DNA of 36,742 bases from an uncultured Myxococcales bacterium (GCA_902826865.1 CADEGN010000002.1:34010-70751); one strand, 5' to 3'. Positions 24,842 to 35,447 are shown, numbered from the stretch's first letter. Numbers and translations are program-made. Notes: generated by a model not told the origin, from the sequence alone.

Positions 24842-26341
24842 ATGACGACGACGCGCCTGAGGTCTGTCGGTTCTGCCATCGCGCTATGCTTTGGTGTTTC
24901 GGCGTGCGCTGCCAAGTCGACCACCACCGGGGGCCCGACGCCAGCACGGCCTGCGGTTGCGGTCGCCTCGCAACCAGCCGACGAACCACCGCCACATCCA
25001 CGACCGCGGGCCGCGTTGCCGCACCGTTTGGAGTCGTCGGCGATCGATGCCTACACGCGCGCGGAGCTCGAGCGGCGCGGCATCGTCGGGGCGCAACTGG
25101 TCGTTGTGCACCACGGCGAAGTCGTCGTCGACATTGCCTATGGTCTCGCGAGTCTCGCCACCGGCGCCTCCGTGACGCAGCAAACCCCATTCGCGATCGG
25201 CTCGATCACGAAACAGTTCACCTGTGCGGCGGCGCTGCTGCTGTCACAGCAGGGCAAACTGCGCATGGATCACCGCGTCCGGCGGTACTATCCCACGCTG
25301 ACGCGCGCTGCGGATATTACGCTCGACGATCTTGGCGCTCATCTATCCGGATACCCGGACTACTACCCGCTCGATTTTCTCGATCGCCGGATGCAGGCGC
25401 CGATCGAACCCGACGAGCTGCTCGCGCGTTACGCAGGGGGCCCGCTCGACTTCGAGCCTCGCACGCGATGGTCCTACAGCAACACGGGCTTCGTCCTGCT
25501 CGGACGCGTGATCGAGAAGGTCGAGAAGGCGCCGCTGGCCGAGGTGCTGCGTACGCGCGTGTTTGGCCCGCTCGGGATGACGAATGCCGCCCTGATCTCG
25601 GACGAGGTCGAGGGAATGGCGGCCGGTCATGCCAGCTTCGCCCTTGGCGACGCCGAGTCCATCGCCCCGGAGGCACCTGGATGGTTGCATGCCGCTGGCG
25701 GGATGGTTGCGACCGCCGGGGATCTCGCGCGTTGGGATCTCGCGTTGGCCGATGGGAAGATCCTCGGCAAGGCCGCGATGCGGGCGTTGACGTCGCCGCG
25801 CACGCTTGCAGATGGGCGCGCGACCGACTACGGCTGCGGCGTCGGCTTGCGTCGCTCTGGTGGCGAGTCGGTCTGGTCGCATAGCGGGGCGGTGAGCGGC
25901 TTTCTGGCGTTCAACGCGGTGGTTCCCCGTACGCGCTCCGCGGTTGTGTTGCTGACGAACACCGAAGGCGGCAATCCCGGGGAGCTCCATCAGCAGATCC
26001 TTGGGCTCGTGCTCAACGCAGATGTCACGGTCCCCGCGGTCGCAGGTCAGCCGGCTGACGCGGTCGCGCGCCAGCTGTTTGAGCAGCTGCAGCGCGGCGA
26101 GCTCGACCGCGCCGGCCTTGGCGAAGAGTTCTCGCACTTCATGAGTGCATCGCGGGTGCAGGCGGCCGCCGCTCGTCTTCGAGCGATCCAACCGCTTGAG
26201 TTCGTCATCACCGAGCGCCGCGAGCGTGGCGGCATGGAGGTGTCGACGATCCGTATCGAGCATCCCGGCGGCGCGTTGCGAGCGCTGCTGTATCGAAGCA
26301 CGGACGGAAAGGTGCAGGAGTTTCTGGTCCTGCGCGACTGA
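24842..26341 (+). CDS. Beta-lactamase-fold serine hydrolase lipoprotein (class C/PBP4*-like)
   Basis: This 499-residue protein has a signal peptide and lipobox GVSAC (Cys22), then a Thr/Pro-rich tether. The beta-lactamase/transpeptidase-like domain has SITK (Ser121 nucleophile, Lys124), YSN at 212-214 and HSG late in the domain, all in the expected order. The usual HTSG loop reads HLSG. Such proteins are envelope esterases, D-amino-acid peptidases or carboxypeptidases more often than true beta-lactamases. A C-terminal domain of about 100 residues follows. It is transcribed alone, divergent from a lipoprotein gene. The ATG at 24842 fits the signal peptide; longer in-frame sequence upstream is Arg-rich and was rejected. 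Confidence 0.88.
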   Translation: MTTTRLRSVGSAIALCFGVSACAAKSTTTGGPTPARPAVAVASQPADEPPPHPRPRAALPHRLESSAIDAYTRAELERRGIVGAQLVVVHHGEVVVDIAYGLASLATGASVTQQTPFAIGSITKQFTCAAALLLSQQGKLRMDHRVRRYYPTLTRAADITLDDLGAHLSGYPDYYPLDFLDRRMQAPIEPDELLARYAGGPLDFEPRTRWSYSNTGFVLLGRVIEKVEKAPLAEVLRTRVFGPLGMTNAALISDEVEGMAAGHASFALGDAESIAPEAPGWLHAAGGMVATAGDLARWDLALADGKILGKAAMRALTSPRTLADGRATDYGCGVGLRRSGGESVWSHSGAVSGFLAFNAVVPRTRSAVVLLTNTEGGNPGELHQQILGLVLNADVTVPAVAGQPADAVARQLFEQLQRGELDRAGLGEEFSHFMSASRVQAAAARLRAIQPLEFVITERRERGGMEVSTIRIEHPGGALRALLYRSTDGKVQEFLVLRD

Positions 26342-26407
26342 AACGCGGTCGGTGTCCGTTGCCTGAGAGGGCAGGGTGCCGCGCGCTGCGACCTTCGAAT
26401 CGACAAC

Positions 26408-27331
26408 TCATCGCGCCGCGTCCGCCGTGCAGCGTGCGGAGAGATCGCGAAGCCAGCGATTGCCGGGGTCGTCGTGCATCCGTTGGTGCCAGGTCATCGT
26501 GATTCGCGAACGCTCGAGCGGCAGCGGCGGCGGGTAGACCACGAGCGGAAGAAAGGTGGCGGCGTAGCGCAGCAAGGAGGCGGGCGCCGTCACGATGAGA
26601 TCCGATGCCGCGGCGATAAACGGGGCGCCGATAAAATGCGGGATCCGCATGGCGATCACGCGGGTCAAGTTGCGCTTGTTCAGGGCGGCATCGACGACGC
26701 CGACCTCCATCGACCCGGTCGGCGAAATTACGAGATGGCGTAGGGATAGGTACATCTCGAGGTCGAGCTTGCGCCTGACGATCGGATGATCGCGTCGTAC
26801 CGCACACATCAGCGGCTCGCTGGCGATCTGCTTGCGCAACAGACCTGGCAATGCGGGCGTCGTCGGCCCCACCAGCAGGTCTACCTCACCGCGCTCGAGC
26901 GCATCCGTCATCCCTGGCCAAGGTTCCCGCAGCTCGGCGCTGGTCGACGGTGAGTGCTCGGTCAGGTGGGCGAGGACACGCGGGATGATCGAGAACTCGG
27001 CGAAGTCAGCGGTGACGACGACGAACGTCCGGGTGCTGGTTTTCGGATCGAACCCACGGTCGGTGCGGACGGCGGAACGCAGCTCGCTGAGCCCGCGCCG
27101 CACCGGCACCACGAGCTGCTCGGCGCGTGGAGTCGGAACGAGACCACCGCGGCCTGGAACCAGCAGCGGATCGCCGAAGAGAGCGCGCAGGCGCTTGAGG
27201 CGGTGGCTCATGGCCGATTGCGTCAGCCCAAGACGTTCGGCGGCGCGGGTGACGTTGCGCGTATCGATCAACGCTTCGAGCGCGACGAGGAGGCCGAGGT
27301 CGAGCGTCTCGTCATCATGAGTCGGGTGCAT
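26408..27331 (-). CDS. LysR-family transcriptional regulator, NodD-like
   Basis: This 307-residue protein has an N-terminal winged helix-turn-helix (about 10-70) with NVTRAAERLGLTQSAMSHRL and a wing containing DPLLVPGRGG. The effector-binding domain begins near residue 95 (RTFVVVTADF) and contains VDLLVG and a periplasmic-binding-protein-like fold. The FGDPLLV wing is typical of the NodD/LinR-like group, though the effector is unknown. The ATG at 27331 is used because upstream in-frame sequence is Pro/Ala-rich. It diverges from a small lipoprotein gene with 76 nt between starts, the usual arrangement for a LysR regulator controlling its neighbour. Confidence 0.88.
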   Translation of the reverse strand: MHPTHDDETLDLGLLVALEALIDTRNVTRAAERLGLTQSAMSHRLKRLRALFGDPLLVPGRGGLVPTPRAEQLVVPVRRGLSELRSAVRTDRGFDPKTSTRTFVVVTADFAEFSIIPRVLAHLTEHSPSTSAELREPWPGMTDALERGEVDLLVGPTTPALPGLLRKQIASEPLMCAVRRDHPIVRRKLDLEMYLSLRHLVISPTGSMEVGVVDAALNKRNLTRVIAMRIPHFIGAPFIAAASDLIVTAPASLLRYAATFLPLVVYPPPLPLERSRITMTWHQRMHDDPGNRWLRDLSARCTADAAR

Positions 27332-27358
27332 GGCGATATGAAGCGGGTTCGTTGGACG

Positions 27359-27391
27359 GAATGCAATTCGCCCGGCATTTTGGCTTCGAAT
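27359..27391. promoter_or_regulatory. Candidate LysR operator: GAAT/ATTC half-sites
   Basis: The divergent space holds GAAT at 27359-27362 and ATTC at 27366-27369, forming an inverted repeat around GCA. A third half-site, GAAT, lies at 27388-27391. The GAAT/ATTC spacing is tighter than the classic T-N11-A box. Position between the regulator and its divergent neighbour is the main support. Confidence 0.3.
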
Positions 27392-27407
27392 GCGACGGAG
27401 AGGGACT

Positions 27408-27758
27408 GTGGTTTCGCGCCTGCTCTTGGGGCTGGTTTGCTCCGCCCCTGCCTGCGACGCTGGGCCCCCGGCCGTGGGGGCCGCAGGTGCGGCGGCATCG
27501 CCATTGATGGCGCTTGAACCCGGCACGAGCGCCGGCTACAGCGGGATCGTCCGTGCCGGGCTGCAAGCCGGCGGCTACAGCTACCTCAACGTCGAGTTGG
27601 CGGCGGGAGAGCGCCGCTGGGCGGTGTCGATGGGCCCCATGCCCGACGTCGGAAGCGCGGTGCGCGTGCAGGTGCTTGGCACGCGCACCGAGTTCTACTC
27701 TCCGCGCCTCGGTCGAACGTTCGCGACCTTGGACTTCGCCCAAATCGATGCGGTGTGA
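27408..27758 (+). CDS. Small NrfJ-like lipoprotein
   Basis: This 116-residue protein has a signal peptide with Cys in CSAPAC, followed by an OB/SH3-like domain. The domain has YSGIVRAGLQAGGYSYLNVE, then Gly-Glu-Arg-Arg-Trp, then FYSPRLGRTFATLDFAQI. The GGY-x-Y-x-x-V and RTF motifs recall small periplasmic NrfJ-like proteins found near cytochromes in deltaproteobacteria, from memory. The GTG at 27408 has a strong GGAGAGGG just upstream; an in-frame ATG at 27390 would add six residues. It is followed 13 nt later by another lipoprotein gene and is probably cotranscribed with it. Confidence 0.65.
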   Translation: MVSRLLLGLVCSAPACDAGPPAVGAAGAAASPLMALEPGTSAGYSGIVRAGLQAGGYSYLNVELAAGERRWAVSMGPMPDVGSAVRVQVLGTRTEFYSPRLGRTFATLDFAQIDAV

Positions 27759-27771
27759 CACCGAGGATCAG

Positions 27772-28404
27772 ATGACAATAACCAGGACTACAATCATCGT
27801 ATGGCTCCTTCACAGTGCCGTGGCGTGCGCGGATACTGCCGACGCAGAGGGTGACGGGGACGATTCAGCGGAGACCTCGACTTCGACCTCGACCGCGGGC
27901 GGCGACGAAGCGAGCAGCACCGCGTCGGAGAGCTCGGTCAGCGGTCCCAAGCCCGACCCGGCGTACGACTGCGTCGAGCCAAGTCTCAGCGTTGCCCGCC
28001 CGCTCAGCGGCCCGGGCTACGATCCGGATGTTGGGTTAGTCGACCCGCAGGAGAGCTACATCGTCAGCACGACGCAGATCCTCCCGCGTCCAGACAAGCA
28101 GGCCGACTTCCTCGCCCTCGCCGCCGACTCGACCGCCGCTGCCGACGCCACCCCCGGCGTCGTCGCGATCTCGCTCGCGATCGAGCCCACCTGTGGATTC
28201 GCGCGCACCATCAGCGTGTGGCGCGACATACCTTCGATGCTGAAATTCGTCGCCAGCGATGCCCACGCCGAAGCGATCGCCAGATCCTTTGAGGTCGGGG
28301 CCACTGGCCGCGTTATGCATTTCGAGGTTCGCGCCGACGAGATGCCGATCACGTGGGAGGCCGCGATCGCAAGGCTTGCGGACGTTCCGCCTCTGCCGCA
28401 ATAG
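27772..28404 (+). CDS. Lipoprotein with possible dimeric alpha/beta-barrel domain
   Basis: This 210-residue protein has a signal with lipobox HSAVAC, then a long acidic Asp/Glu/Ser/Thr tether (about 20-70). The C-terminal domain of about 110 residues (YIVSTTQILPRPDK, then a W-R-D-I-P-S-M-L-K-F-V segment and a final TWEAAIARL) has the pattern of ABM/DUF3291-like ferredoxin-fold domains. That resemblance is weak. GAGGA at 27763-27767 supports the ATG. The upstream small lipoprotein gene is 13 nt away, so the pair is likely an operon. Its last 56 nt overlap the 3' end of the opposing transporter gene. Confidence 0.65.
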   Translation: MTITRTTIIVWLLHSAVACADTADAEGDGDDSAETSTSTSTAGGDEASSTASESSVSGPKPDPAYDCVEPSLSVARPLSGPGYDPDVGLVDPQESYIVSTTQILPRPDKQADFLALAADSTAAADATPGVVAISLAIEPTCGFARTISVWRDIPSMLKFVASDAHAEAIARSFEVGATGRVMHFEVRADEMPITWEAAIARLADVPPLPQ

Positions 28405-29272
28405 CGCGACCCCGCGGTGTGTCCTGGCGCAGCAGCGCCAATCCGCTACCGATAATAATCGCAGCGCCAACCCATGTGGCGACATCGGGGAATGTGCTCC
28501 ACAGCGCGAGGTCGAGCCCCACACCCCAGGCAACCGCGGTGTATTCGAATGCGGCGACGACCGATGCCTCTCCGCGAGAAAAGGCGAAGGTGAGCGCGTA
28601 CTGCCCCAGCGCCCCTAGGACTCCGACCGCGGCGATAATCGGGAGGTGCTCAGCGTGGATCGGCACCCAGCCCGGCCACGCAAGCACCCCCGCGCCCGTC
28701 GTGAGCATGGTGAGGGTCCAAAACACCATCGCGTGCGTGCTGTCCGTGCGCGCCAAAATGCGTACGGCGATCGACGACAACGCGTAACTCGCCGCTGCGG
28801 CCAGCATCGCCAGGCCGGCGGCCGTGAAGAGGGCATCGCCACTCGGTCGTAGCACCACGAGCACGCCAGCAAGTCCGACAAAGATCGCGATCCAACGCGG
28901 AGGCGAGACGCGCTCGTCGAGAAGCGGCACCGATAGGGCTGCGACCAAGGGCGGAGCGATGAAGAACACCGTGTAGGCGGTGGCCAGCGACATCGACTGG
29001 AGCGCGAACACGAAGCACCCCAGCATCGTCACCGTCGCCGCACCGCGCGCGAGATGGAGATGCCAACGAATGCGCAGCAGACCGCCCGATCTGAGCTGCG
29101 GCAAGATCCACAGGAGCACAAACGGTACCGACGCCGCGCCGCGCAGCGTTGCCACCTGCAACGGGGGATAGTGCGCTGCAAGCAACTTGAGCCCCGCATC
29201 CATCAGCGACAGGACACCGACGGCGGCCATCATCACGACGATGGCCTTGGTGTTCTCCGTGCGGGCCAGCAT
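28349..29272 (-). CDS. EamA/DMT-family permease
   Basis: This 307-residue integral membrane protein has about ten hydrophobic segments in two repeats. The first repeat begins after ENTKAIVV and contains LSLMDAGLK and LRGAA. The second contains YALSSIAVR and a GALGQYALTFAFSRG segment. This is the RhaT/EamA drug-metabolite transporter pattern. The substrate cannot be read; amino acids or other small metabolites are typical. ATG at 29272 is preferred, with GTG at 29290 possible. A polar tail of about 20 residues extends into the 3' end of the opposing lipoprotein gene. Confidence 0.88.
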   Translation of the reverse strand: MLARTENTKAIVVMMAAVGVLSLMDAGLKLLAAHYPPLQVATLRGAASVPFVLLWILPQLRSGGLLRIRWHLHLARGAATVTMLGCFVFALQSMSLATAYTVFFIAPPLVAALSVPLLDERVSPPRWIAIFVGLAGVLVVLRPSGDALFTAAGLAMLAAAASYALSSIAVRILARTDSTHAMVFWTLTMLTTGAGVLAWPGWVPIHAEHLPIIAAVGVLGALGQYALTFAFSRGEASVVAAFEYTAVAWGVGLDLALWSTFPDVATWVGAAIIIGSGLALLRQDTPRGRAIAAEAERPQALRSRPPT

Positions 29273-29348
29273 CGCTGGCAGGAGTCGCACGTACGGCGTC
29301 CGCGCGCCAGGGCGCTTTCACGTTGCGCCGAGCCGCGGCGCCCCTTCG

Positions 29349-31631
<2,283 letters not shown>

Positions 31632-31729
31632 GGGCCGCGCGACGATACTCCTTGCCATGTCTGTCGTGCGACTCGCTCGGCGAACGCGCAAACCGGCGCT
31701 CTAGCGGGGGGCAGCCCGCGTCTTTGTCC

Positions 31730-32902
31730 TCAGCGTGAGCCGCGACGATCGCGGACGCCGAACCACGCCGCGAGCTCGAACCCGATGGCGAGCTCGAAGC
31801 CGCCAGCGCGGAGCAACGGCGTGCGCACCCCGGTCGTACGTTCGGCGCCGACGTCGGCGGTGCGGGCACCATCTTGGGTGACGAAGCTGCCGGCCGCCTC
31901 GATTCGGGCGCCGAGGCGGAGGGTGATCTCGCTGCGTCCTCTGGGCACCAAACGAACCCCCGGCGACACGCGAATGAGGCCGCCGACCAAGGGGTACGTG
32001 GCGGCCGCGCGACGTCCGAGCTCGAGCCGTGCACGCTCGCTCCCCTGGGCCACCGTCCACGGCTCGATCGTCGCTGCCGCGGTGCTGACCAGCTCGAAGT
32101 TGGTCCAGCGTGCGGCGTAGCCTGCGCCCACGGCGATCCGCACGCGCACCAGCGATAGGCCCCCCGCCGCGCGTCCGGCCGCGCGCACGCCCAACGTCGC
32201 CACCGTACCGTTTCGCCAACGCGCATCGATACCCAGCTGGCCCCCGCCGGCCGCCAACGATGAGGCACCGGTCTGCGGAGCCACGCCGACAATGGCAGCG
32301 CCGTCGACCGTGGGGCTCAGCTCGAGCCGCGGCGGTGGCGCGGGCACAGGCGCCACTGGCGTGGGCTTCGGGGTGGCCTTCGGCGCTGGCGGCGGTTGCG
32401 GTTGCGGTTGGGGCGGAGGTGGGATCGGGACGCTGGTGCGATCGGGTAGCACGTCGCCGGCTTCGATCGAAGACACCAAGGTCGCGAGCGTACTGGCGAC
32501 CGTGCGAACCATCTGTGCCTCTTCGACCTCGATTCTGCGGTCGTAGGCCGCGCCCTCATGGGTGATGAGCGAGATGTCGGTTCTCTCGGGCGAGACGCGA
32601 TCGATGATCACGAAATCGAAGAGCTTGGGCCGGGGGCCCTTGACGGCGATGAGTGGGTGGGTCGGTAGGCGCAACCTCAGCGCCGCGGTGAAACCCTCGA
32701 CGTCCAACCCGAGGTGCTGGATGACGATCGGCCGAGTTGCCCGCGTGGTCACGGGCTGCTCTACGTCGGGCGACGGCGGCACGTCGGCCGAGGTCGGTGC
32801 GACGGCGGTGAGCAAGAGCGTGGCGGCTACGCCGAGCACAATCACGGCAGAACGCAGAGACCAGCGACGCAGACCAACGTCGGGTGGCAGATGTGGCCGC
32901 AA
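31730..32902 (-). CDS. Probable outer-membrane protein with periplasmic N-terminal domain
   Basis: A signal peptide ends at TSA near residue 39. A periplasmic domain of about 110 residues follows (IVIQHLGLDVEGF, VIIDRVSPERTDISL), then a Pro/Gln-rich spacer (PPPPQPQPQPPP). The last 190 residues alternate hydrophobic and polar residues with many Gly and Arg, suggesting beta strands of a small barrel, though the final residue is not the usual aromatic. No family is recognised. The start is uncertain. The TTG at 32902 gives an Arg-containing signal n-region. The GTG at 32845 would overlap the upstream stop as GTGA, like the other junctions in this operon. It is the last gene of the ECF sigma operon. 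Confidence 0.6.
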   Translation of the reverse strand: MRPHLPPDVGLRRWSLRSAVIVLGVAATLLLTAVAPTSADVPPSPDVEQPVTTRATRPIVIQHLGLDVEGFTAALRLRLPTHPLIAVKGPRPKLFDFVIIDRVSPERTDISLITHEGAAYDRRIEVEEAQMVRTVASTLATLVSSIEAGDVLPDRTSVPIPPPPQPQPQPPPAPKATPKPTPVAPVPAPPPRLELSPTVDGAAIVGVAPQTGASSLAAGGGQLGIDARWRNGTVATLGVRAAGRAAGGLSLVRVRIAVGAGYAARWTNFELVSTAAATIEPWTVAQGSERARLELGRRAAATYPLVGGLIRVSPGVRLVPRGRSEITLRLGARIEAAGSFVTQDGARTADVGAERTTGVRTPLLRAGGFELAIGFELAAWFGVRDRRGSR

Positions 32903-33765
32903 TAGCCGCAGTTGAAGGGATCCACCATCACGTCCGTGCAGCCATCATCGCACACGTCGGGGAAGCCGGGGCAACCGGGCGCTTGGCACTCGGAATCCCC
33001 GCACGGGTTGGTGCCGCAGTCGTTGCCGCACTCGCCACAGTGTTCGGCCGATGCGCGCGTGTTGACACAGTCTCCGCTGCAGCGCTCGGTATCCAAGCGG
33101 CAGCTGCACTCACCGTCCATGCACACCTCGCCCGGCGAGCACGAATCGACGCAGTCGGCCACGCACCCGCCGGCGACGCACGATTCCCACGATTGGCACG
33201 GGCTGTCGCAGCCGGTGCAATGCTCCGGATTGCTGGCCGTGTCGACGCAGATCGGACCGCACGCGGTTTGGCCAGGGCAGTCGAGATTCGAGCAAATTCC
33301 CCCCAGGCAGAACTCGTCCGACGCACACTCACGGTTGCAGTCACCACAGTGCGCCTCATCGCCGCCAAGGTCGACGCAGCTGCCGTCGCAGACGCTCAGC
33401 CCTCCACCGCAGTTGGAGGTGCACTCGCCGCCGACGCAGAGCTGGTCGTCGCTGCACGCGCGACCGCATTGCCCGCAATTGTCGTGATCGGACTCCGTCG
33501 GTGTGCACGCCTGGTCGCAGACTTCGCCGCCGGTCTCGCATGTATCGCCGCACTGACCCGCGAGGCAGGCCTCGTCGGAGGCACACGCGCGGCCGCACGC
33601 GCCGCAGTGGTCAACGTCGCTGAGAAGATCGACGCACAGCGCGCCACAGAGCTCGTTCGCGGGACCGCACGCACCGCTGCCACCTTCGTCCTGCGGGACG
33701 GTGTACTCGAGCGCGCAGGCCCCGAGCAGCGCCAAGAAAAAGAGTGCAGCCGGCGTCCGGCTCAC
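32842..33765 (-). CDS. Cys-rich repeat lipoprotein
   Basis: This 307-residue lipoprotein (lipobox LLGAC) is almost entirely built of Cys-rich repeats. Six of them carry (H/N)C-x-x-C-x-x-x-C, such as HCGACGRAC, NCGQCGRAC and NCGYCGHIC, usually followed by E-x-C-x-x-G-x-C. Such repeats are common in surface proteins of myxobacteria and probably form disulfide-bonded rods. They are sometimes wrongly labelled in databases. The GTG start overlaps the preceding stop as GTGA, which fixes the start and rejects a longer Arg-rich extension. It is cotranscribed with the sigma factor upstream. Confidence 0.82.
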   Translation of the reverse strand: MSRTPAALFFLALLGACALEYTVPQDEGGSGACGPANELCGALCVDLLSDVDHCGACGRACASDEACLAGQCGDTCETGGEVCDQACTPTESDHDNCGQCGRACSDDQLCVGGECTSNCGGGLSVCDGSCVDLGGDEAHCGDCNRECASDEFCLGGICSNLDCPGQTACGPICVDTASNPEHCTGCDSPCQSWESCVAGGCVADCVDSCSPGEVCMDGECSCRLDTERCSGDCVNTRASAEHCGECGNDCGTNPCGDSECQAPGCPGFPDVCDDGCTDVMVDPFNCGYCGHICHPTLVCVAGLCVLP

Positions 33766-34091
33766 CGCCCGCCCTCGCCGGCGAGTCGACGCCGCGCTTC
33801 GGCGACGTGCGAACCATCGGGATGGGATTCGATGTAGCCGCGCCAGCACTCCCTGGCGATCTCGGCCTTGTCGCTGCGGCAGATTCCGGCGCGAGCGTCA
33901 TCGGCAAAGCGCCCTCGGGGGAACTTGCGCAGGTACTCCCGCCAAGTTGCGCGCTGCCTCTCTTCCCCGTGTCGTTGCCTGCTAAGCGCGAACAGGTCCC
34001 CGTACGCGAGCTCGACGCGGTGGCTGCGCCCGCCGATGCCGATCACGCGTCGCAGCGCGCGCTCGGCCTGTTCGAGGTCGCCGGCGGCCAA
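33762..34091 (-). CDS. TPR-like C-terminal part of a frameshifted sigma-operon membrane protein
   Basis: This 109-residue frame has helix-turn-helix repeats: AAGDLEQAERALRRVI, VELAYGDLFAL and WREYLRKFPRGRFADDARAGIC, a TPR/bacterial tetratricopeptide-like pattern. It opens at a TTG without a ribosome-binding site. It joins smoothly with the upstream frame if one base is restored near 34090, giving a continuous EADTAWAAGDLEQAE helix. It is therefore best read as the C-terminal domain of the preceding gene. Its stop overlaps the Cys-rich gene start as GTGA. Confidence 0.6.
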   Translation of the reverse strand: MAAGDLEQAERALRRVIGIGGRSHRVELAYGDLFALSRQRHGEERQRATWREYLRKFPRGRFADDARAGICRSDKAEIARECWRGYIESHPDGSHVAEARRRLAGEGGR

Positions 34092-34759
34092 GCGGTGTCG
34101 GCCTCGCGTTCCAGCGCGTCGAGGTCGTCGGATCGCTGGGCGTGCGAGCGTGTGGGTGGACTCGGGCGTTCCGGTGGCGCGGTTGGTGTCTCCGGCACAG
34201 CTGCGTCGTCGGTGGCCGGCCTGGGTCGCGACGGCTTCGGCGTCACGATCTGAGCCTCGCCTGCGGGCGAGTCCGTCGCGGTACCCAACGATTGAACCGC
34301 CTCATTCGCCGGACGTTCATGGTCGCGCGTGATCAGGAGCGGCGCGGCGGCAAGCCACAGTACACCCGCGGCCGCCACGGCAAGGATGGCTCCTACGGCC
34401 CAGCGCAGGTGTTTCTGGCCGGCGGCTGCGGGCAGGCTTGGGATCGCCGCCAGGGCGTGCTCGCGCAATCCATGCTCAACGCGCTCGCGTAAAGCATCGA
34501 CGAACGGTGCAAGCGCTGGATCGGCGGTGCTAGACAGGGCCCGCGCCCGCGCCAATGGGACGACGTCGGCTTCGCCGAGACCGCCGGGGATCGGCTCACC
34601 GAATGATTCTGGAAGCGCGGATCCGTCGCCGGGCTGCTGCATTCGCGCCAGGACATCCTCGAAGTCAGGCACCGCCGCGTAGCGGGCGATGTCGTTTTCC
34701 CTGCGCGCGGCCAGGGCGGCGCACCACGGCGCGAGCTCGTCGTCACGCTCCTCGCTCAT
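34043..34759 (-). CDS. Putative anti-sigma/regulatory membrane protein, N-terminal part, frameshifted
   Basis: The start ATG overlaps the sigma-factor stop as ATGA. Residues 1-110 are a cytoplasmic region without an obvious zinc-binding anti-sigma motif. A membrane helix spans about 117-142. A periplasmic Pro/Thr-rich spacer follows, and then DDLDALEREADTAW, where TPR-like repeats should begin. After Trp224 the frame runs into 14 unrelated residues and stops. Adding one base at this point continues into the TPR-like frame downstream. The position right after an ECF sigma gene suggests it controls that factor. Whether the shift is a sequencing error, a real mutation or recoding cannot be told. 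Confidence 0.6.
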   Translation of the reverse strand: MSEERDDELAPWCAALAARRENDIARYAAVPDFEDVLARMQQPGDGSALPESFGEPIPGGLGEADVVPLARARALSSTADPALAPFVDALRERVEHGLREHALAAIPSLPAAAGQKHLRWAVGAILAVAAAGVLWLAAAPLLITRDHERPANEAVQSLGTATDSPAGEAQIVTPKPSRPRPATDDAAVPETPTAPPERPSPPTRSHAQRSDDLDALEREADTAWPPATSNRPSARCDA

Positions 34760-35385
34760 GGCGCTTCGGCTCCGATCCAACCCCGCCGTTGGAGCTCGCC
34801 GCGGATGAGTGCGCGGGCCCGCGATGCCCGCACGCGGACATTACCAACCGTCGTGCCGAGGCACTCGCTCGCATCCGCGGCGCTCAGACCCTGAACGTCA
34901 CACAGCACAAACGCTTCGCGTAGGTGATCGGGCAACGTCGTCAGCACGTCGGAGAGCACATCCGCCCGACGCTCGCGCAGATGAACGTGCTCGGGATCCT
35001 CAGCGGTCGTTGGCGCCAACGGGGTTTGCTCGAGCCGATCATAGGCGCGGCTGCGACGCGAAGAGCTCCGCCAGTGCCGGCGCGCAAGGTTGCGAGCGAT
35101 GCCGCCCAGCCATCCCACGACGCTCGCGCGTTGATCGAATCTGTCTAGGCTCTTTAGCGCGATCGCAAAGGTCTCTTGGACGATTTCTTCCGCGACGGGG
35201 CAGGCACCGACGAGGTAAGCGACGTCGCGGAAGATCCGATCGAAGAGGGTCGGGTACAGTCGCGCCCAGGCGCGTCGATCCCCCCGCATCGCCCGTTCGA
35301 GCAGCTCGCGGGCGTCGCGGTCGATCTCGGGCCCACCCGCGGGCGCGATCGCGGTTCGCGGGTACGGTGCGCTGGTTTCCTCCAC
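34756..35385 (-). CDS. ECF-type RNA polymerase sigma factor
   Basis: This 209-residue sigma-70 family protein has region 2 (about 30-105; DVAYLVGACPVAEEIVQETF and VVGWLGGIARNLARRHWR) and region 4 (about 140-200; LPDHLREAFVLCDVQGLSAADASECLG and VRVRASRARALIRGEL). Region 3 is absent, as expected of ECF factors. The GTG at 35385 with GGAAG upstream is preferred over an in-frame TTG at 35406. It heads an operon with a membrane partner, a Cys-rich lipoprotein and a putative outer-membrane protein. This suggests control of envelope proteins, possibly including its own operon. Confidence 0.9.
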   Translation of the reverse strand: MEETSAPYPRTAIAPAGGPEIDRDARELLERAMRGDRRAWARLYPTLFDRIFRDVAYLVGACPVAEEIVQETFAIALKSLDRFDQRASVVGWLGGIARNLARRHWRSSSRRSRAYDRLEQTPLAPTTAEDPEHVHLRERRADVLSDVLTTLPDHLREAFVLCDVQGLSAADASECLGTTVGNVRVRASRARALIRGELQRRGWIGAEAP

Positions 35386-35419
35386 TAGTGATCTTCCGGT
35401 GCCCAATCGTGCCGCGGCG

Positions 35420-35447
35420 TTACGGTCGCGGGGTGGGGAAACGTTGC
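35420..35447 (-). promoter_or_regulatory. Candidate ECF-type promoter for the sigma operon
   Basis: On the minus strand GCAAC (35447-35443) and CGTAA (35424-35420) are separated by 18 nt, with the second element 34 nt from the chosen GTG start. The AAC and CGT cores resemble ECF promoters, but the spacer is one or two bases longer than usual. Low confidence. Confidence 0.22.

Noticed and set aside
32842..33765. CRISPR-like or tandem DNA repeats in the Cys-rich gene
   Set aside because: The repetition is at protein level (Cys spacing). The DNA units differ in sequence and length.
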